Both the position numbers and the translations under genes were made by a program. This document shows positions 19,971-29,517 of a DNA stretch of 64,000 bases, one piece after another. Every line of letters begins with the position of its first letter. Position 1 is the first letter of the stretch. The stretch lies in contig CASICK010000002.1 in assembly GCA_949373155.1 (NCBI GenBank), positions 62,001 through 126,000 on the forward strand, in the 5' to 3' direction. The stretch is from an uncultured Synechococcus sp. Its GTDB lineage: Bacteria; Cyanobacteriota; Cyanobacteriia; PCC-6307; Cyanobiaceae. A model generated the notes under the pieces. It saw only the letters and a program-made list of their open reading frames with translations, had not been told where the DNA came from and searched no databases.

Positions 19971-20009
19971 TGTGCTGCTATGACTGCCACAGCTCGAAAT
20001 TCGGAGACC

Positions 20010-20405
20010 ATGCTTGATATGAGATCTTCGCGCTCAATCTTGGGAGCGGTGCTTAGCGTTTTAGTGGGCGTGGGACTAACGGCACCGGCCAACTCTGGGA
20101 TTAAAGATGAGTATGAGCGAGCGCAGGAGTGTGACTACAGCAAGGCTGAATATGGAAGCGATGTTGGCGTTTTTGATGAAGTGAACGTGAGATTTTGTAT
20201 CAGTGAAGATCGACGTTTTGTTGTGTATGTGATGCGCAGTGGTAAATCATGGGCCTTGCCATTTGATCGTGACTATCGCCAGGCTGGAGTGATGAGCTTA
20301 AACAGTATTGAAGATGATAAATTAGTTCATTACACCAAGAGAAAAGGTGTTGTCGAGCGTGTGATTTTGGGTAGAAAACGCATAGAAAGGCCAGTTTTGT
20401 ATTGA
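20010..20405 (+). CDS. Exported hypothetical protein
   Basis: This unrecognised protein has 131 residues from the ATG at 20010, which has CGGAG just upstream; ATG 19980 and 20019 are alternatives. It starts with a signal peptide or anchor (SSRSILGAVLSVLVGVGLTAPANS). Two Cys in the mature part (ECDYSK and RFCISEDRRF) could form a disulfide. The rest is beta-rich and ends in a basic segment (VILGRKRIERPVLY). Location outside the cytoplasm is inferred from the leader. Confidence 0.62.
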   Translation: MLDMRSSRSILGAVLSVLVGVGLTAPANSGIKDEYERAQECDYSKAEYGSDVGVFDEVNVRFCISEDRRFVVYVMRSGKSWALPFDRDYRQAGVMSLNSIEDDKLVHYTKRKGVVERVILGRKRIERPVLY

Positions 20406-20436
20406 TGACTGCTATCTTCTTGAGCTGTGAATTGAA

Positions 20437-21321
20437 GTGTTGACGTCTCGTTGTGTGTTGAATATTGGCGCAGGGTTAGCGGAGGGGCCCTGTTGGTGGG
20501 CTGAGAAGCAAGTTCTTCTTTGGGTGGATATTGAGGCTTCAAGAATTGGCCTGCTTGATCCTCAAACAGGTAGGAATGATTTTCTGCATCTTCCCGCCCA
20601 TGTGGGTGCGGTAGTTCCCACCTCTGTAGGGGACTTGCTCCTGGCAACTGCGGCGGGGTTTCTGAGGATGGATCTGAGCACCGGGGCTGTGACTTTCTTG
20701 TCTGATCCGGAGCTCGATCGCCCTGGCAATCGGTTCAACGACGGCAAATGTGATCCATGGGGGCGCTTTTGGGCGGGCACGATGGCTTACAACTTCGAGC
20801 CGCTGGCTGGAGCCCTATGGCGGCTGGATGGTGATGGAGGGATCACCTGCCAGCGCAGCCAGCTCACGATCTCTAACGGTCTGGCTTGGAGCCAAGACCG
20901 CAGGACGCTCTATGTCATTGATTCGCCAACGCTGAATGTGATGGCCTTCCCGCTCACCAGTGCAGGCGAGATCGGTGGAGAACCCAACATCTGTATTCAG
21001 ATTCCAGACACTTGGGATGCCGTTCCGGATGGCATGTGCATCGATGCGGAGGGAATGCTTTGGATCGCCCTATTCGGTGGTGGGGCGGTGACGCGCTGGA
21101 ATCCCATCAGTGGACAACTGCTCGAACGGCTGGAGTTGCCTTGTCGTCAGGTCACCTCCTGTTGTTTTGGCGGCCCCCACTTGGATCAGCTGTTTGTGAC
21201 GACGGCAAGAAGGGAGATGGATCTTGCTGCAATCAAGGCCGAGCCCTTGGCTGGTGGCTTGTTTCAGGCCGATGTGGGTGTGAAAGGTTTGCCTGCGGAT
21301 TGCTTTCAAGTGGCGGCTTGA
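20437..21321 (+). CDS. SMP-30/gluconolactonase/LRE-family hydrolase
   Basis: The 294-residue six-bladed beta-propeller begins with GAGLAEGPCWWAEKQVLLWVDI and shows the metal-site motifs NRFNDGKCDPWGRFWAGTM, ISNGLAWSQDRRTLYVID and VPDGMCIDAEGMLWIA. Family members are calcium- or zinc-dependent lactonases acting on sugar lactones such as gluconolactone; the substrate here is unknown. The start is a GTG at 20437, 31 bases after the exported hypothetical. Confidence 0.88.
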   Translation: MLTSRCVLNIGAGLAEGPCWWAEKQVLLWVDIEASRIGLLDPQTGRNDFLHLPAHVGAVVPTSVGDLLLATAAGFLRMDLSTGAVTFLSDPELDRPGNRFNDGKCDPWGRFWAGTMAYNFEPLAGALWRLDGDGGITCQRSQLTISNGLAWSQDRRTLYVIDSPTLNVMAFPLTSAGEIGGEPNICIQIPDTWDAVPDGMCIDAEGMLWIALFGGGAVTRWNPISGQLLERLELPCRQVTSCCFGGPHLDQLFVTTARREMDLAAIKAEPLAGGLFQADVGVKGLPADCFQVAA

Positions 21322-21373
21322 TTCGAGGGGTTGCCCATGACCCATCACGATGAGGGCCGTGCGGAGACGGTGT

Positions 21374-22105
21374 GTGGCTACTTCTTTCTCGGCTGAATCA
21401 GCGGAACGGATCATCGTGGCCCTCGACGGCATGGCCCCTGATCAAGCTTTGGCTTTCAGCTCACAAGTGGAAGGGCTGCTCTGGGTGAAGGTGGGGTTGG
21501 AGCTATTCGTGCAGGCCGGGCCAGATGTGGTGGCTAAGTTGCGGGACCAGGGCCTGCGGGTGTTTCTCGATCTCAAATTTCACGACATCCCGGCCACGAT
21601 GGCGGGTGCTTGCCGGCGGGCGGCGGCGCTCGGGGCGGAGCTGATCACCGTGCATGCCTGCGCCGGCAGCGAAGCGTTGCAGGCGGCGCAGACCGCGGTG
21701 GTGGAAGGAGCGCAAAGCACTGGGCAGCGGGTTCCCACTTTGTTGGCAGTCACGGTGCTCACCAGTTGGGAGGAACAGCGGCTGCAAAGGGAACTTGCCA
21801 TCAGCCAGGGCATCGCTGAACGGGTGCCGGGGTTGGCCCAGCTGTCGGCGAGTGCTGGCATCGGCGGCTGCGTGTGTTCACCGTTGGAAGTCGCGGCGCT
21901 ACGGGCTCAACATCCGGAGCCGTTTGCCTTGGTAACGCCTGGGATCCGCCCCAAAGGTGCTGCAGTGGGCGACCAAGCCCGGGTGATGGGGCCTGCTGAG
22001 GCGATTTCAGCAGGTGCAAGTCAGTTGGTGATCGGCCGGCCGATCACTCAGGCTGAGAATTCAAGTGGTGCGTTTGCGACGTGCTGTGCTGCGTTGATGG
22101 TCTGA
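21374..22105 (+). CDS. pyrF: Orotidine 5'-phosphate decarboxylase
   Basis: PyrF decarboxylates OMP to UMP, the last step of de novo pyrimidine synthesis. The GTG at 21374 has a good GGAG seven bases upstream and gives 243 residues; the ATG at 21350 would add eight unconserved residues. The TIM-barrel motifs are present: [26 protein letters not shown], the catalytic [13 protein letters not shown] (Asp/Lys/Asp), [18 protein letters not shown] and [11 protein letters not shown]. Confidence 0.96.
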   Translation: MATSFSAESAERIIVALDGMAPDQALAFSSQVEGLLWVKVGLELFVQAGPDVVAKLRDQGLRVFLDLKFHDIPATMAGACRRAAALGAELITVHACAGSEALQAAQTAVVEGAQSTGQRVPTLLAVTVLTSWEEQRLQRELAISQGIAERVPGLAQLSASAGIGGCVCSPLEVAALRAQHPEPFALVTPGIRPKGAAVGDQARVMGPAEAISAGASQLVIGRPITQAENSSGAFATCCAALMV

Positions 22106-22151
22106 TCCGGGTATCCGTTCCGTGCACCCCTCTTGTTCGCTCAGCTCCACT

Positions 22152-22739
22152 TCAGTCCTTCTGGTCCAGCTTCGGCTCGGTGCGATTGATCAGTCTTTGG
22201 ATGTTGCTGCGGTGTCGCCAGAGCACCAGCAGCATCGCCACCAGGGCCACCACCAGATTGGCCGTGCTGCCAGAACCGGCGGCCATCAGCAGCGGCAGGC
22301 TGATCGCGGCCAACACGCTCGCCAGCGACACGTAACGACTCAGGCTGAACACGGCCAGGAACACGCCAAAACTCGCCAGCCCCACGGGCCATGCCAAGCC
22401 GAGAAACATCCCCAATCCGGTCGCGACGGCTTTGCCGCCCTTGAAGCCCAGCCAAACAGGCCAAATATGACCAGCGAGGGCGGTCAGACCTGCTAAGACC
22501 TGAATCCAATCGCCGAGGCCAAGAGCGCGGGCGATCAAGACAGCGGCGGCGCCTTTGCCAACATCGATCAAAAAGACCACCAAGGCAGGACCTTTGCCCA
22601 CTTGCCGAAGCACATTGGTGGCTCCCGTAGAGCCCGAGCCGAGCTCGCGTAAGTCAATGTCTTTGAGCCAGCGTCCTGCAAGCCAGCCACTAGGTATGGA
22701 TCCGAGTAGATAGCCGAGGATTAGAGAAAAGAAACCCAT
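22152..22739 (-). CDS. plsY: Acyl-phosphate:glycerol-3-phosphate acyltransferase
   Basis: PlsY makes lysophosphatidate from acyl-phosphate and glycerol-3-phosphate in the cytoplasmic membrane. The 195-residue protein has about five to six membrane helices and the family motifs LLGSIPSGWLAGRW, LRELGSGSTGATNVLRQVGK and FKGGKAVATGLGMFLGL. The start overlaps the stop of the DUF3086 gene (shared bases at 22739-22741), so the two are coupled. The convergent neighbour is pyrF. Confidence 0.95.
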   Translation of the reverse strand: MGFFSLILGYLLGSIPSGWLAGRWLKDIDLRELGSGSTGATNVLRQVGKGPALVVFLIDVGKGAAAVLIARALGLGDWIQVLAGLTALAGHIWPVWLGFKGGKAVATGLGMFLGLAWPVGLASFGVFLAVFSLSRYVSLASVLAAISLPLLMAAGSGSTANLVVALVAMLLVLWRHRSNIQRLINRTEPKLDQKD

Positions 22740-23731
22740 CAGAGCAGCTCGTTGTCGTCGACGTCGATTTCACCGGGTCCAGCCGAAAAGGCTACCCAGA
22801 GCGGAAACTGAAGCACGGGGATGTCGACGACGCGCTCAGCGGCATCGATCACGATTAAAGGAACTTCACCGCGTTCTTCCAGGCGGTCAGCGCGCTCCAC
22901 TAAGGCATCACCGCGTTCAAACAGCACGATGCCGCTGTTTGGGCCGAAGTCTTCTCGGCCTAAGCCAAGGGCATCTTGCAAGCCGCGTCGCCATTCGCCC
23001 AGTCGTTCTGGCTGACCTGCCAGAACCAGGGTCTGGAACTGATCGCCATAGAGATCGCTGAGAATGGCGATCAGGGCACTGCCTACCAACACGTTGCGTG
23101 GGCGATTCCCGCGACTGGACTGGGCTCCACGTCCGCCCTGATTGAAAAACCAGTCTTCAAGTAGAGCGATATCGCTGTGGTCAAGGCTGCGGCGCAGCTT
23201 CCAAGGATCGGCATAGAAGTCTGGTTGCTCGGCGAAACGCTCGAGGCTGGAGCGAATCAGCGCTTCATCGGGCCGGAAGGTGTCGGCAACCGCTGGTGTT
23301 GGATCTGCAGTGCTGGCATCTTCCTGGGTGCTAGCCGTCTGTTGATCAAGAGGGGAAGGCTGCACCACCACAGGCTGGGACACCAGCTCCAGCTGCTCGA
23401 CTGACTGAGCCATGCCCTGTAGTGCACCGCTCAGATACTCCTGGAAGCCCTTCACGCGCCGAGCAATGGCATCGGATTGGCCAACGAAGCTTCCTGCAAT
23501 CTCCTGTTCAAGTTGCAGTTTGCGTTGCTTGAGGCTGTCGATGTCTTGCTGCAAGGCATCACGGCGTTGCTGCAGCTCGGTCAGGGCGAGGCTGATCAAG
23601 GCATCGCTACCTGTATCTGCAGAGGTTTCTGCATCAGAATTGCCCCTCTGTGCTGCTTTAGGTTCAGGTGACGACGCTTCGGCCGTCTCGCCGGAATGTT
23701 CTTGGGGCGTCAGATCGGTGTCGTCAGGCAT
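22739..23731 (-). CDS. DUF3086 family cyanobacterial protein
   Basis: This 330-residue cytoplasmic protein of unknown function has an acidic, disordered N-terminus (about 1-45), a coiled coil (about 48-80, LALTELQQRRDALQQDIDSL onward), a Pro/Gln-rich linker and a conserved C-terminal domain from about residue 155. That domain includes YADPWKLRRSLDHSDIALLEDWFF and GSALIAILSDLYGD, which I associate with DUF3086. A role in the PlsY membrane-lipid operon is only suggested by the overlap. Confidence 0.83.
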   Translation of the reverse strand: MPDDTDLTPQEHSGETAEASSPEPKAAQRGNSDAETSADTGSDALISLALTELQQRRDALQQDIDSLKQRKLQLEQEIAGSFVGQSDAIARRVKGFQEYLSGALQGMAQSVEQLELVSQPVVVQPSPLDQQTASTQEDASTADPTPAVADTFRPDEALIRSSLERFAEQPDFYADPWKLRRSLDHSDIALLEDWFFNQGGRGAQSSRGNRPRNVLVGSALIAILSDLYGDQFQTLVLAGQPERLGEWRRGLQDALGLGREDFGPNSGIVLFERGDALVERADRLEERGEVPLIVIDAAERVVDIPVLQFPLWVAFSAGPGEIDVDDNELL

Positions 23732-23854
23732 GGTCCGCTCGTCCTTGGGGTATTTCAGCTGATCGCGCGACGCAAGTCGAATCTTCTGCCCAAACGTGTG
23801 GAAAGGATTTCGTTTTCGTTACGCCAGCGCGTGAAAAAAGTGGTCCAATCTTGC

Positions 23855-24253
23855 TCAGGGTTTGGCTTCTTGTAGGTGCCCTACGCGCAGTTCCAGTTGC
23901 TCTTTAAGTTCCGTTGGATTGAACAGGATGGGAAGGAAATGAATGCTTTTGGTTTCACGGAAGTAAAACAGTCCGGGCAGCCAAGGAGCGAAGAGGCGCC
24001 AAGACATCCACTCACTAAACGGGAAACGGCGTAATTCCTCTTGCCCGCGCCACACCACCAAATCGTGCTCGCTGAACTCCAGTTTCAGGATGTAGGTCTG
24101 CACCAGAAGAAAAACACTGAACACCCCCACCACCAGAGTCGGCCAGGGGCTGAGGGGTAAGGGCCAAAGGCTTGCGCTCAGTAAAAGAATCACGAACGGC
24201 AGCCTCGGACTCGGGCGAATGATCACGTTGTTGGTTTTTGGGGAGGGTGTCAT
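23855..24253 (-). CDS. DUF3119 family membrane protein
   Basis: The 132-residue protein from the ATG at 24253 has a hydrophobic hairpin (about 16-52) followed by a PH-like soluble part with EFSEHDLVVWRGQEELRRFPFSEWMSW and FLPILFNPTELKEQL. I recognise this as the DUF3119 family of cyanobacteria and plastids. It follows the MlaE-type permease gene by 12 bases on the same strand, so a link to lipid transport at the envelope is plausible but unproven. Confidence 0.82.
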   Translation of the reverse strand: MTPSPKTNNVIIRPSPRLPFVILLLSASLWPLPLSPWPTLVVGVFSVFLLVQTYILKLEFSEHDLVVWRGQEELRRFPFSEWMSWRLFAPWLPGLFYFRETKSIHFLPILFNPTELKEQLELRVGHLQEAKP

Positions 24254-24265
24254 GGGATTGCGCAA

Positions 24266-25012
24266 TCAGCCGAATAAAACCTGGGTAAGCAGCACATCCA
24301 TCAGCGCCACGGTGACAAGGATCATGACTACAGCTCCGGTGGTACTGGTACCAACCTCTTTGGCACCGCCTTTGGTAGTCATGCCCCATCCACAGGCAAT
24401 GACACCAATTTGAAGACCAAAGACCAGAGCTTTGATCAGCATGAAGGGCAGGTCATCAGGTTGTAGCCATGTCCTGACGGCTGTCCAAAACACGGCTGGA
24501 GGAATGCTGTAGAGGTTGGTGCTGCTGATTTGAGCACTCCAGATCGCAACCCCAAAAAACAACAGGCATTGCACCGGCGCCATCACCACCATGGCGATCA
24601 GACGTGGCACCACCAAGTACTCGACAGGATCGGTGCGCAGCATCGTGATCGCATCGATCTGCTCGGTGACCTTCATTGTTCCCAATTGGGCGGCATAGGC
24701 AGTTGCAACCTTCCCAGTCAGCAGCGTGGCGGTGAGCAGGGGAGCAATCTCCCTAGCTAAGCCAATGGCGAGAACACCACCCACGGTGGATCCGGCGCCC
24801 ATGCTGTTGAGCTCCGCTGTGATTTGAATATTGAACACGGTGCCTGCCGCCAAGGCCGTGATGATCACGATCAAAAAGCTTCCAGGTCCTGCTTCCTGGA
24901 GCTGATCAAACAAATCAATGGTGTTGATGCGGCCTTTGGTTGTCGCTGTGACAGCTTGTCCGCCGATCAGCAGGCTGCTGCCAAATCGGTTCAGCCAGCG
25001 AGGGGACTTCAT
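24266..25012 (-). CDS. MlaE/TGD1-type ABC transporter permease
   Basis: This 248-residue permease belongs to the MlaE family, which with an MCE protein and an ATPase moves phospholipids between membranes (TGD1 in chloroplasts). It has about five membrane helices and the family segments GSFLIVIITALAAGTVFNIQ, LAREIAPLLTATLLTGKVA, MKVTEQIDAITMLRTDPVEYLVVPR and GMTTKGGAKEVGTSTTGAVV. The partner ATPase and MCE genes are not in this window. Confidence 0.93.
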   Translation of the reverse strand: MKSPRWLNRFGSSLLIGGQAVTATTKGRINTIDLFDQLQEAGPGSFLIVIITALAAGTVFNIQITAELNSMGAGSTVGGVLAIGLAREIAPLLTATLLTGKVATAYAAQLGTMKVTEQIDAITMLRTDPVEYLVVPRLIAMVVMAPVQCLLFFGVAIWSAQISSTNLYSIPPAVFWTAVRTWLQPDDLPFMLIKALVFGLQIGVIACGWGMTTKGGAKEVGTSTTGAVVMILVTVALMDVLLTQVLFG

Positions 25013-25035
25013 TAAGAGGAGATCAGAGAAATGGC

Positions 25036-26448
25036 TTAAGCGCTGTACAGATGAGCGCCGCGATCAGGCCAGCGTCGCATCAACAGAAGCCCGAGCACCA
25101 CCAACACAGCTGGAATTAAACCCATGCAGAGACGAATGGCAATCAGTGCTGATTCAGGCTGTTGGACAAAACTCAAGGCGCCATCGCAACTTTTCGTTGA
25201 GACATATCCAGTGAGCGAAAGCAAAACTCCAAAGACGCTCATGCTCAGCCCAATAATGAATTTTTGTCCAAACACCATCCAAGCGGTATATAAGCCAGCT
25301 GGGTGGGTGGGATCCGCGTCGATCGCATCAGGAAGCAGGGACCAAGGGATGAGGTAAGCGGTTGAAGCTCCCAATCCCACAAGCATGATCAGAACGATCA
25401 CAGGGATCAGGGCAACCATTCCACTGTTTTCAGGGATCGGGTTGAGGAGCGTGGAAAGAAGGCAAGCGGCAATCCAGATGCTCGAACCCCAGCCGAGAGC
25501 TGTGATGCGTCCATGGCGGTTCGACAGCATGCTCCAAAGCTGGAGACCTGCCAATGCGGCGATATTGAAGGCAAGTAGCAGCAATGTGGCAATTCCAGCG
25601 GGAACGTGGATGACTTGGACGAGCCAAATCAGGGCAACCACTTGCATCAGTTGAAGTCCAAACCAGAGCAGCAAATACAGCCCCAGCACGAGGAGAAAGC
25701 GGGGGTTGGAGCGTATGCGTCTTAATTGCTGAAGTGGGGGCTCTTCGTTGCCGCTTGGGCGTTGCGCATTTTTGGCGTAGGGGGCGAGCCCCCAGCAGCA
25801 GAGCAGGGTTGCCACCGCTGCGATCGTTCCCGTGATTTGCCCCATCAACAGATATCCGCCACCTCCTTCTCTCAAGACGAGATAGGCAACGAGTAAGCCC
25901 ATGGTTCCTGCGGTGATGGATCCGGTGAAGCGCGCCGCATTCAAGCGGGTGCGAATCGCCGTATCTGGTGTGAGCTCTGTGGAGAGAGCGGCATAGGGCA
26001 AGTTCACGCTTGTGTAGGCCGTCATCAGCAGGATGGCCATCAGCACGTAATACGCCGTGCGCTGCAGGGTGCTCCCCTCTGGGACCCACCACATCGCTGC
26101 CAGGCTGATGCCTAACGGCAGCGCTGCTGCAAACATCCAAGGAAGTCTTGGGCCCCATCGACTCTGGGTGTGATCGCTCATCCAACCGATCAGGGGATCG
26201 TTGATGGCATCCCAAAGTTTGATCACGGTGAGCAAAGAGCCAGCAATAAATGCCGGTAACCCTGCAGCACAGGTAAAAAAAGGGAAAAGGTAAAACCCCA
26301 GTGTTGTGGCGGCCAGTCCGGTTCCTGCATCCCCAAGCCCGTAAGCGAGCATGAGACGGCGACGGGAGCCCTCTGGGCGAGCTGTTGAAGAGGTCAATCC
26401 GGAACAGTGGGCACGCGGACCGTCATAATGCTTGGGCACGCGGTTCAA
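25036..26448 (-). CDS. GPH-type (sugar:cation symporter-like) MFS transporter
   Basis: The protein has up to 470 residues with 12 predicted membrane helices. LAYGLGDAGTGLAATTLGFY followed by LWDAINDPLIGWMSDHTQSRWGPRLPW (cytoplasmic loop 2-3) is diagnostic of the glycoside-pentoside-hexuronide symporter family. The substrate is unknown, although carbohydrate or polyol uptake is typical. The TTG start at 26448 is uncertain; a TTG at 26397 or an ATG at 26352 would remove 17 or 32 residues before the first helix. Confidence 0.85.
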   Translation of the reverse strand: MNRVPKHYDGPRAHCSGLTSSTARPEGSRRRLMLAYGLGDAGTGLAATTLGFYLFPFFTCAAGLPAFIAGSLLTVIKLWDAINDPLIGWMSDHTQSRWGPRLPWMFAAALPLGISLAAMWWVPEGSTLQRTAYYVLMAILLMTAYTSVNLPYAALSTELTPDTAIRTRLNAARFTGSITAGTMGLLVAYLVLREGGGGYLLMGQITGTIAAVATLLCCWGLAPYAKNAQRPSGNEEPPLQQLRRIRSNPRFLLVLGLYLLLWFGLQLMQVVALIWLVQVIHVPAGIATLLLLAFNIAALAGLQLWSMLSNRHGRITALGWGSSIWIAACLLSTLLNPIPENSGMVALIPVIVLIMLVGLGASTAYLIPWSLLPDAIDADPTHPAGLYTAWMVFGQKFIIGLSMSVFGVLLSLTGYVSTKSCDGALSFVQQPESALIAIRLCMGLIPAVLVVLGLLLMRRWPDRGAHLYSA

Positions 26449-26486
26449 CAGCTACCAATTTCGGCAAGCAGTTCTGGCGTACTAGT

Positions 26487-26557
<71 letters not shown>

Positions 26558-26561
26558 TGAC

Positions 26562-28670
26562 TCAAAAACTCAGTCGGTCTGCATACTCCTGAGCCACCAT
26601 CACCACGAGGCTGCGTGCCTCTATCGGCACTCCAGACGGACTCCAATGCTCGACGTGAGTCGGGAGATCTTCTCCAGCAGGTAGTGCTGTATCGATCAGT
26701 CGATGCCAGGGCGATGTCGCTTCCGGTAAGTCGAAGTGCATGGATTTGAAGTAGGCGTTGAAGCCCATCCACAACACGGCACCTTGATGTCCTTGCTGCA
26801 GGCTCATCGCTAAACAGTGGGACCAGTTAGCCCAGTCGGGTTTGCTGAGCTCTACTCCGTGCCACTGACGCCACAACTCATCTGTGTCGGTTGATCGGAG
26901 TGGTTTCTTTTCGTTATGAGCTCGGATCGGATTGAATAAAATCGCAAGTTGTTGGCGCACAACGAGTAGGCGTTGCACGAAGGTCTGCAACTCTTGATCG
27001 CAATGATCATCTCCCCAAATCATCCAGCTGAGAGGGCTGTCCTGGCACCAGGTGTTGTTATTCCCTCCCTGGCTCCGCCCTACTTCATCGCCCATCAGCA
27101 ACATCGGGACACCACGACTGAGCAGCAAGGTGCTGAGCAGATTGCGTTGTTGGCGGCGTCGCAGTGCATCGATGGCGCGATCGCTGCTCGGTCCTTCTAC
27201 GCCGTGATTCCAGCTGTTGTTGTGGTTCTCACCATCTCTGTTGTTTTCACCATTGGCCAAGTTGTGTTTGTTGTTGAAGCTCACCAGGTCCAAGAGGCTG
27301 AAGCCGTCATGGGCTGTGATCAGGTTCACGGAGCTACCAAGGCTTGCCGCCTTCCCGTTGTACAAATCGGGGCTGCCACGGAAGCGTTGTCCGAGTGGCC
27401 AGGTGCTGCCCTCATCTCCTTTCCAGAAACTTCGCAAAGCATCCCTGAAGTGTCCGTTCCAGGTGCCTATCCGTTTTGCAGGAAAATCACTCAGCCGGTA
27501 TAGCCCTCCACAATCCCAGGGCTCGCTTACCAGTTTCAGATCACTCAGCAGCGGATCAGCCTCCATCGCTTCAAACAGTGGAGGGCGTTCCAGGGGTTTC
27601 AGCTTCTCCCCGCGGCTGAGAGCAATCCCTAAATCGAAACGGAACCCGTCGATGCCAAGTTCAGTGGCCCAGCAGCGGAGTGAGTCAAGGATGAGTTGTC
27701 TGGAAAGTGGGTCGTTTGCAGCAATGCTGTTGCCACAACCGCTCACATCCATGTACTCACCGGCATCGTTCTGGTGGTAGTAATTGCGATCGGCAAACCC
27801 CCTCCAACTCAAGGTGGGACCGTTGCGGTTTCCTTCAGTGGTGTGGTTGTAAACGACATCCAAAAGGACCTCTATGCCGGCGTCATGGCAGGCCGCCACG
27901 AGATCACGGACCTGGTCTCGAGCCGAATGCGGATCCGAGCCGACTGCGTATTCGTGATGCGGTGCAAACCAACTGAGAGGGCTATAGCCCCAAACGTTGT
28001 CCCGACCAGCGGGAGCATCGTTGGGATCGAAGGCTTGGATTGGCAGCAGTTCGATCGTGGTGACTCCGAGCTCCTTCAGGTAGGGGATCTTTTCGATCAC
28101 TCCTAAGTAGGTTCCGCGTTGATCTGGGCTCACACCGCTGTCGGGGCGTTTGGTGAACCCGCCGATGTGGAGTTCGTAGATCACGGTCTCTTGCCAGCTA
28201 TGGCGAGGCCGCGGGTGGGCTTGGAAATCGAACGGATCTCGCTCGCAAACCACCGATTTCAAGCACTTATCGGAGTTGGGTGATGCACCGGTCGCCGCTG
28301 CGCGCTGATAGACCTCCCAGCCATCAATGGCTCGGGCGCAGGGGTCAACAAGCACTTTGGCGGGCCTAAAGCCATGGCCACCTGGCTCAATGGGGCCAAA
28401 CACCCGATAGCAATAGCAACATCCAGCAGCAAGGCCTTCGACCTCGACATGCCAATAATCAGCTGAGCGATGCTGCTCCGACAGCGCAATCACCTGCTCG
28501 GGTGATTTGGCCTCTGCATGAGAAAAGATTAGTAATTCGAGCCGATTGGCCGTTGGGGCCGCAACAGAAAAATTCACACCCCTAGGTGTGATCGTGCTGC
28601 CTAATGGCCAGGGACTGCCGAGATGGATCGTGCTCAAAGATCCGCCCGCAGATCGCAGGACGTACTTCAA
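26562..28670 (-). CDS. glgX: Glycogen debranching enzyme (isoamylase type, GH13)
   Basis: GlgX hydrolyses alpha-1,6 branches of glycogen. The 702-residue protein has an N-terminal CBM48 (about 20-110) and a GH13 barrel with the nucleophile in DGFRFDLGIAL, the acid/base Glu in SEPWDCGG and the third Asp in ITAHDGFSLLD. The QGGNNNTWCQDSPLSWM stretch is typical of GlgX/isoamylase. The start is a TTG at 28670; a TTG about 10 residues further in is also possible. The divergent neighbour starts 33 bases away. The stop is four bases from tRNA-Gly. Confidence 0.94.
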   Translation of the reverse strand: MKYVLRSAGGSLSTIHLGSPWPLGSTITPRGVNFSVAAPTANRLELLIFSHAEAKSPEQVIALSEQHRSADYWHVEVEGLAAGCCYCYRVFGPIEPGGHGFRPAKVLVDPCARAIDGWEVYQRAAATGASPNSDKCLKSVVCERDPFDFQAHPRPRHSWQETVIYELHIGGFTKRPDSGVSPDQRGTYLGVIEKIPYLKELGVTTIELLPIQAFDPNDAPAGRDNVWGYSPLSWFAPHHEYAVGSDPHSARDQVRDLVAACHDAGIEVLLDVVYNHTTEGNRNGPTLSWRGFADRNYYHQNDAGEYMDVSGCGNSIAANDPLSRQLILDSLRCWATELGIDGFRFDLGIALSRGEKLKPLERPPLFEAMEADPLLSDLKLVSEPWDCGGLYRLSDFPAKRIGTWNGHFRDALRSFWKGDEGSTWPLGQRFRGSPDLYNGKAASLGSSVNLITAHDGFSLLDLVSFNNKHNLANGENNRDGENHNNSWNHGVEGPSSDRAIDALRRRQQRNLLSTLLLSRGVPMLLMGDEVGRSQGGNNNTWCQDSPLSWMIWGDDHCDQELQTFVQRLLVVRQQLAILFNPIRAHNEKKPLRSTDTDELWRQWHGVELSKPDWANWSHCLAMSLQQGHQGAVLWMGFNAYFKSMHFDLPEATSPWHRLIDTALPAGEDLPTHVEHWSPSGVPIEARSLVVMVAQEYADRLSF

Positions 28671-28703
28671 TCAAAGTAGAGGGTGTGATGGAACTCCACC
28701 GAA

Positions 28704-29375
28704 ATGACGATGACCTCGGCTTTGGAGTCAGGCCGACCACCTCAGCAAATTTTGAACAACCTTTGGTTGTTTCCACCCAATCGGGACTGTCGCGGTGGGT
28801 CGTCTTGGTGGCTCGATGTGGAGCCAGAACCCGTTCTGATTGATTGCCCACCTCTTACCGAGGGCACCCTTCAAGCCCTGCATGATCTGGCTTCTGATCG
28901 TCCAGCTCGGATTCTTCTGACGAGTCGTGAGGGGCATGGACGCCTGCGTCGTTTGCAAGAACGATTGGGATGGCCTGTGTTGGTTCAGGAGCAAGAGGCT
29001 TACTTGTTGCCAGGCGTTCAACCCCTTGAGACTTTTGTTGATTCCCACATCACAGCATCCGGTTTAAGGCTGCTTTGGACGCCAGGACCCACGCCAGGAA
29101 GCTGTGTTGTGCATGCTCCAGCCCCTTTGGATGTGCTGTTTTGCGGACGATTGTTAATTCCCGTTCAAGAAGGTCAGCTGGCTCCTCTGCGTCATCGACG
29201 CACGTTTCATTGGCCGCGGCAGCAGCTCAGTCTTCAGCGACTGCGTGATTGGATTCCTCCAGAATCCTTTCCAGCACTGGCTTCTGGAGCAGGCCTTGGC
29301 GCTTTGCGAGGGGGGCGTCTCGCTCCTTTTGACAGTTGGAGTCCTAGGCAATCAGACCTGCTTTCTCAAGACTGA
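28704..29375 (+). CDS. Metallo-beta-lactamase-fold-like protein, active site degenerate
   Basis: The 223-residue protein has the strand pattern of MBL-fold hydrolases: NLWLFPPN, PVLIDCPPLTEGTLQAL, ARILLTSREGHGRLRRL, LRLLWTPGPTPGSCVVHAPAPLDVLFCGRLLIP and a C-terminal FPALASGAGLG. The zinc motif HxHxDH is replaced by TSREGHG, so most metal ligands are absent. The His after TPGPTPGS and the CGRLL segment survive. It is probably a non-catalytic or repurposed paralogue. It is divergent from glgX. Confidence 0.6.
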   Translation: MTMTSALESGRPPQQILNNLWLFPPNRDCRGGSSWWLDVEPEPVLIDCPPLTEGTLQALHDLASDRPARILLTSREGHGRLRRLQERLGWPVLVQEQEAYLLPGVQPLETFVDSHITASGLRLLWTPGPTPGSCVVHAPAPLDVLFCGRLLIPVQEGQLAPLRHRRTFHWPRQQLSLQRLRDWIPPESFPALASGAGLGALRGGRLAPFDSWSPRQSDLLSQD

Positions 29376-29517
29376 TTCGGTGAATGCATTGCGGCACAGC
29401 GTCTTTCGGTTGCTTCTAGGCGCTGACCTCCATACGATTGGCACGCTCAGGGAAGCCGTGCGGATGTTGATCTCCGCAACGTCAACCAGCGCGCTCTCGC
29501 TCCAAACCACTCCTTCC

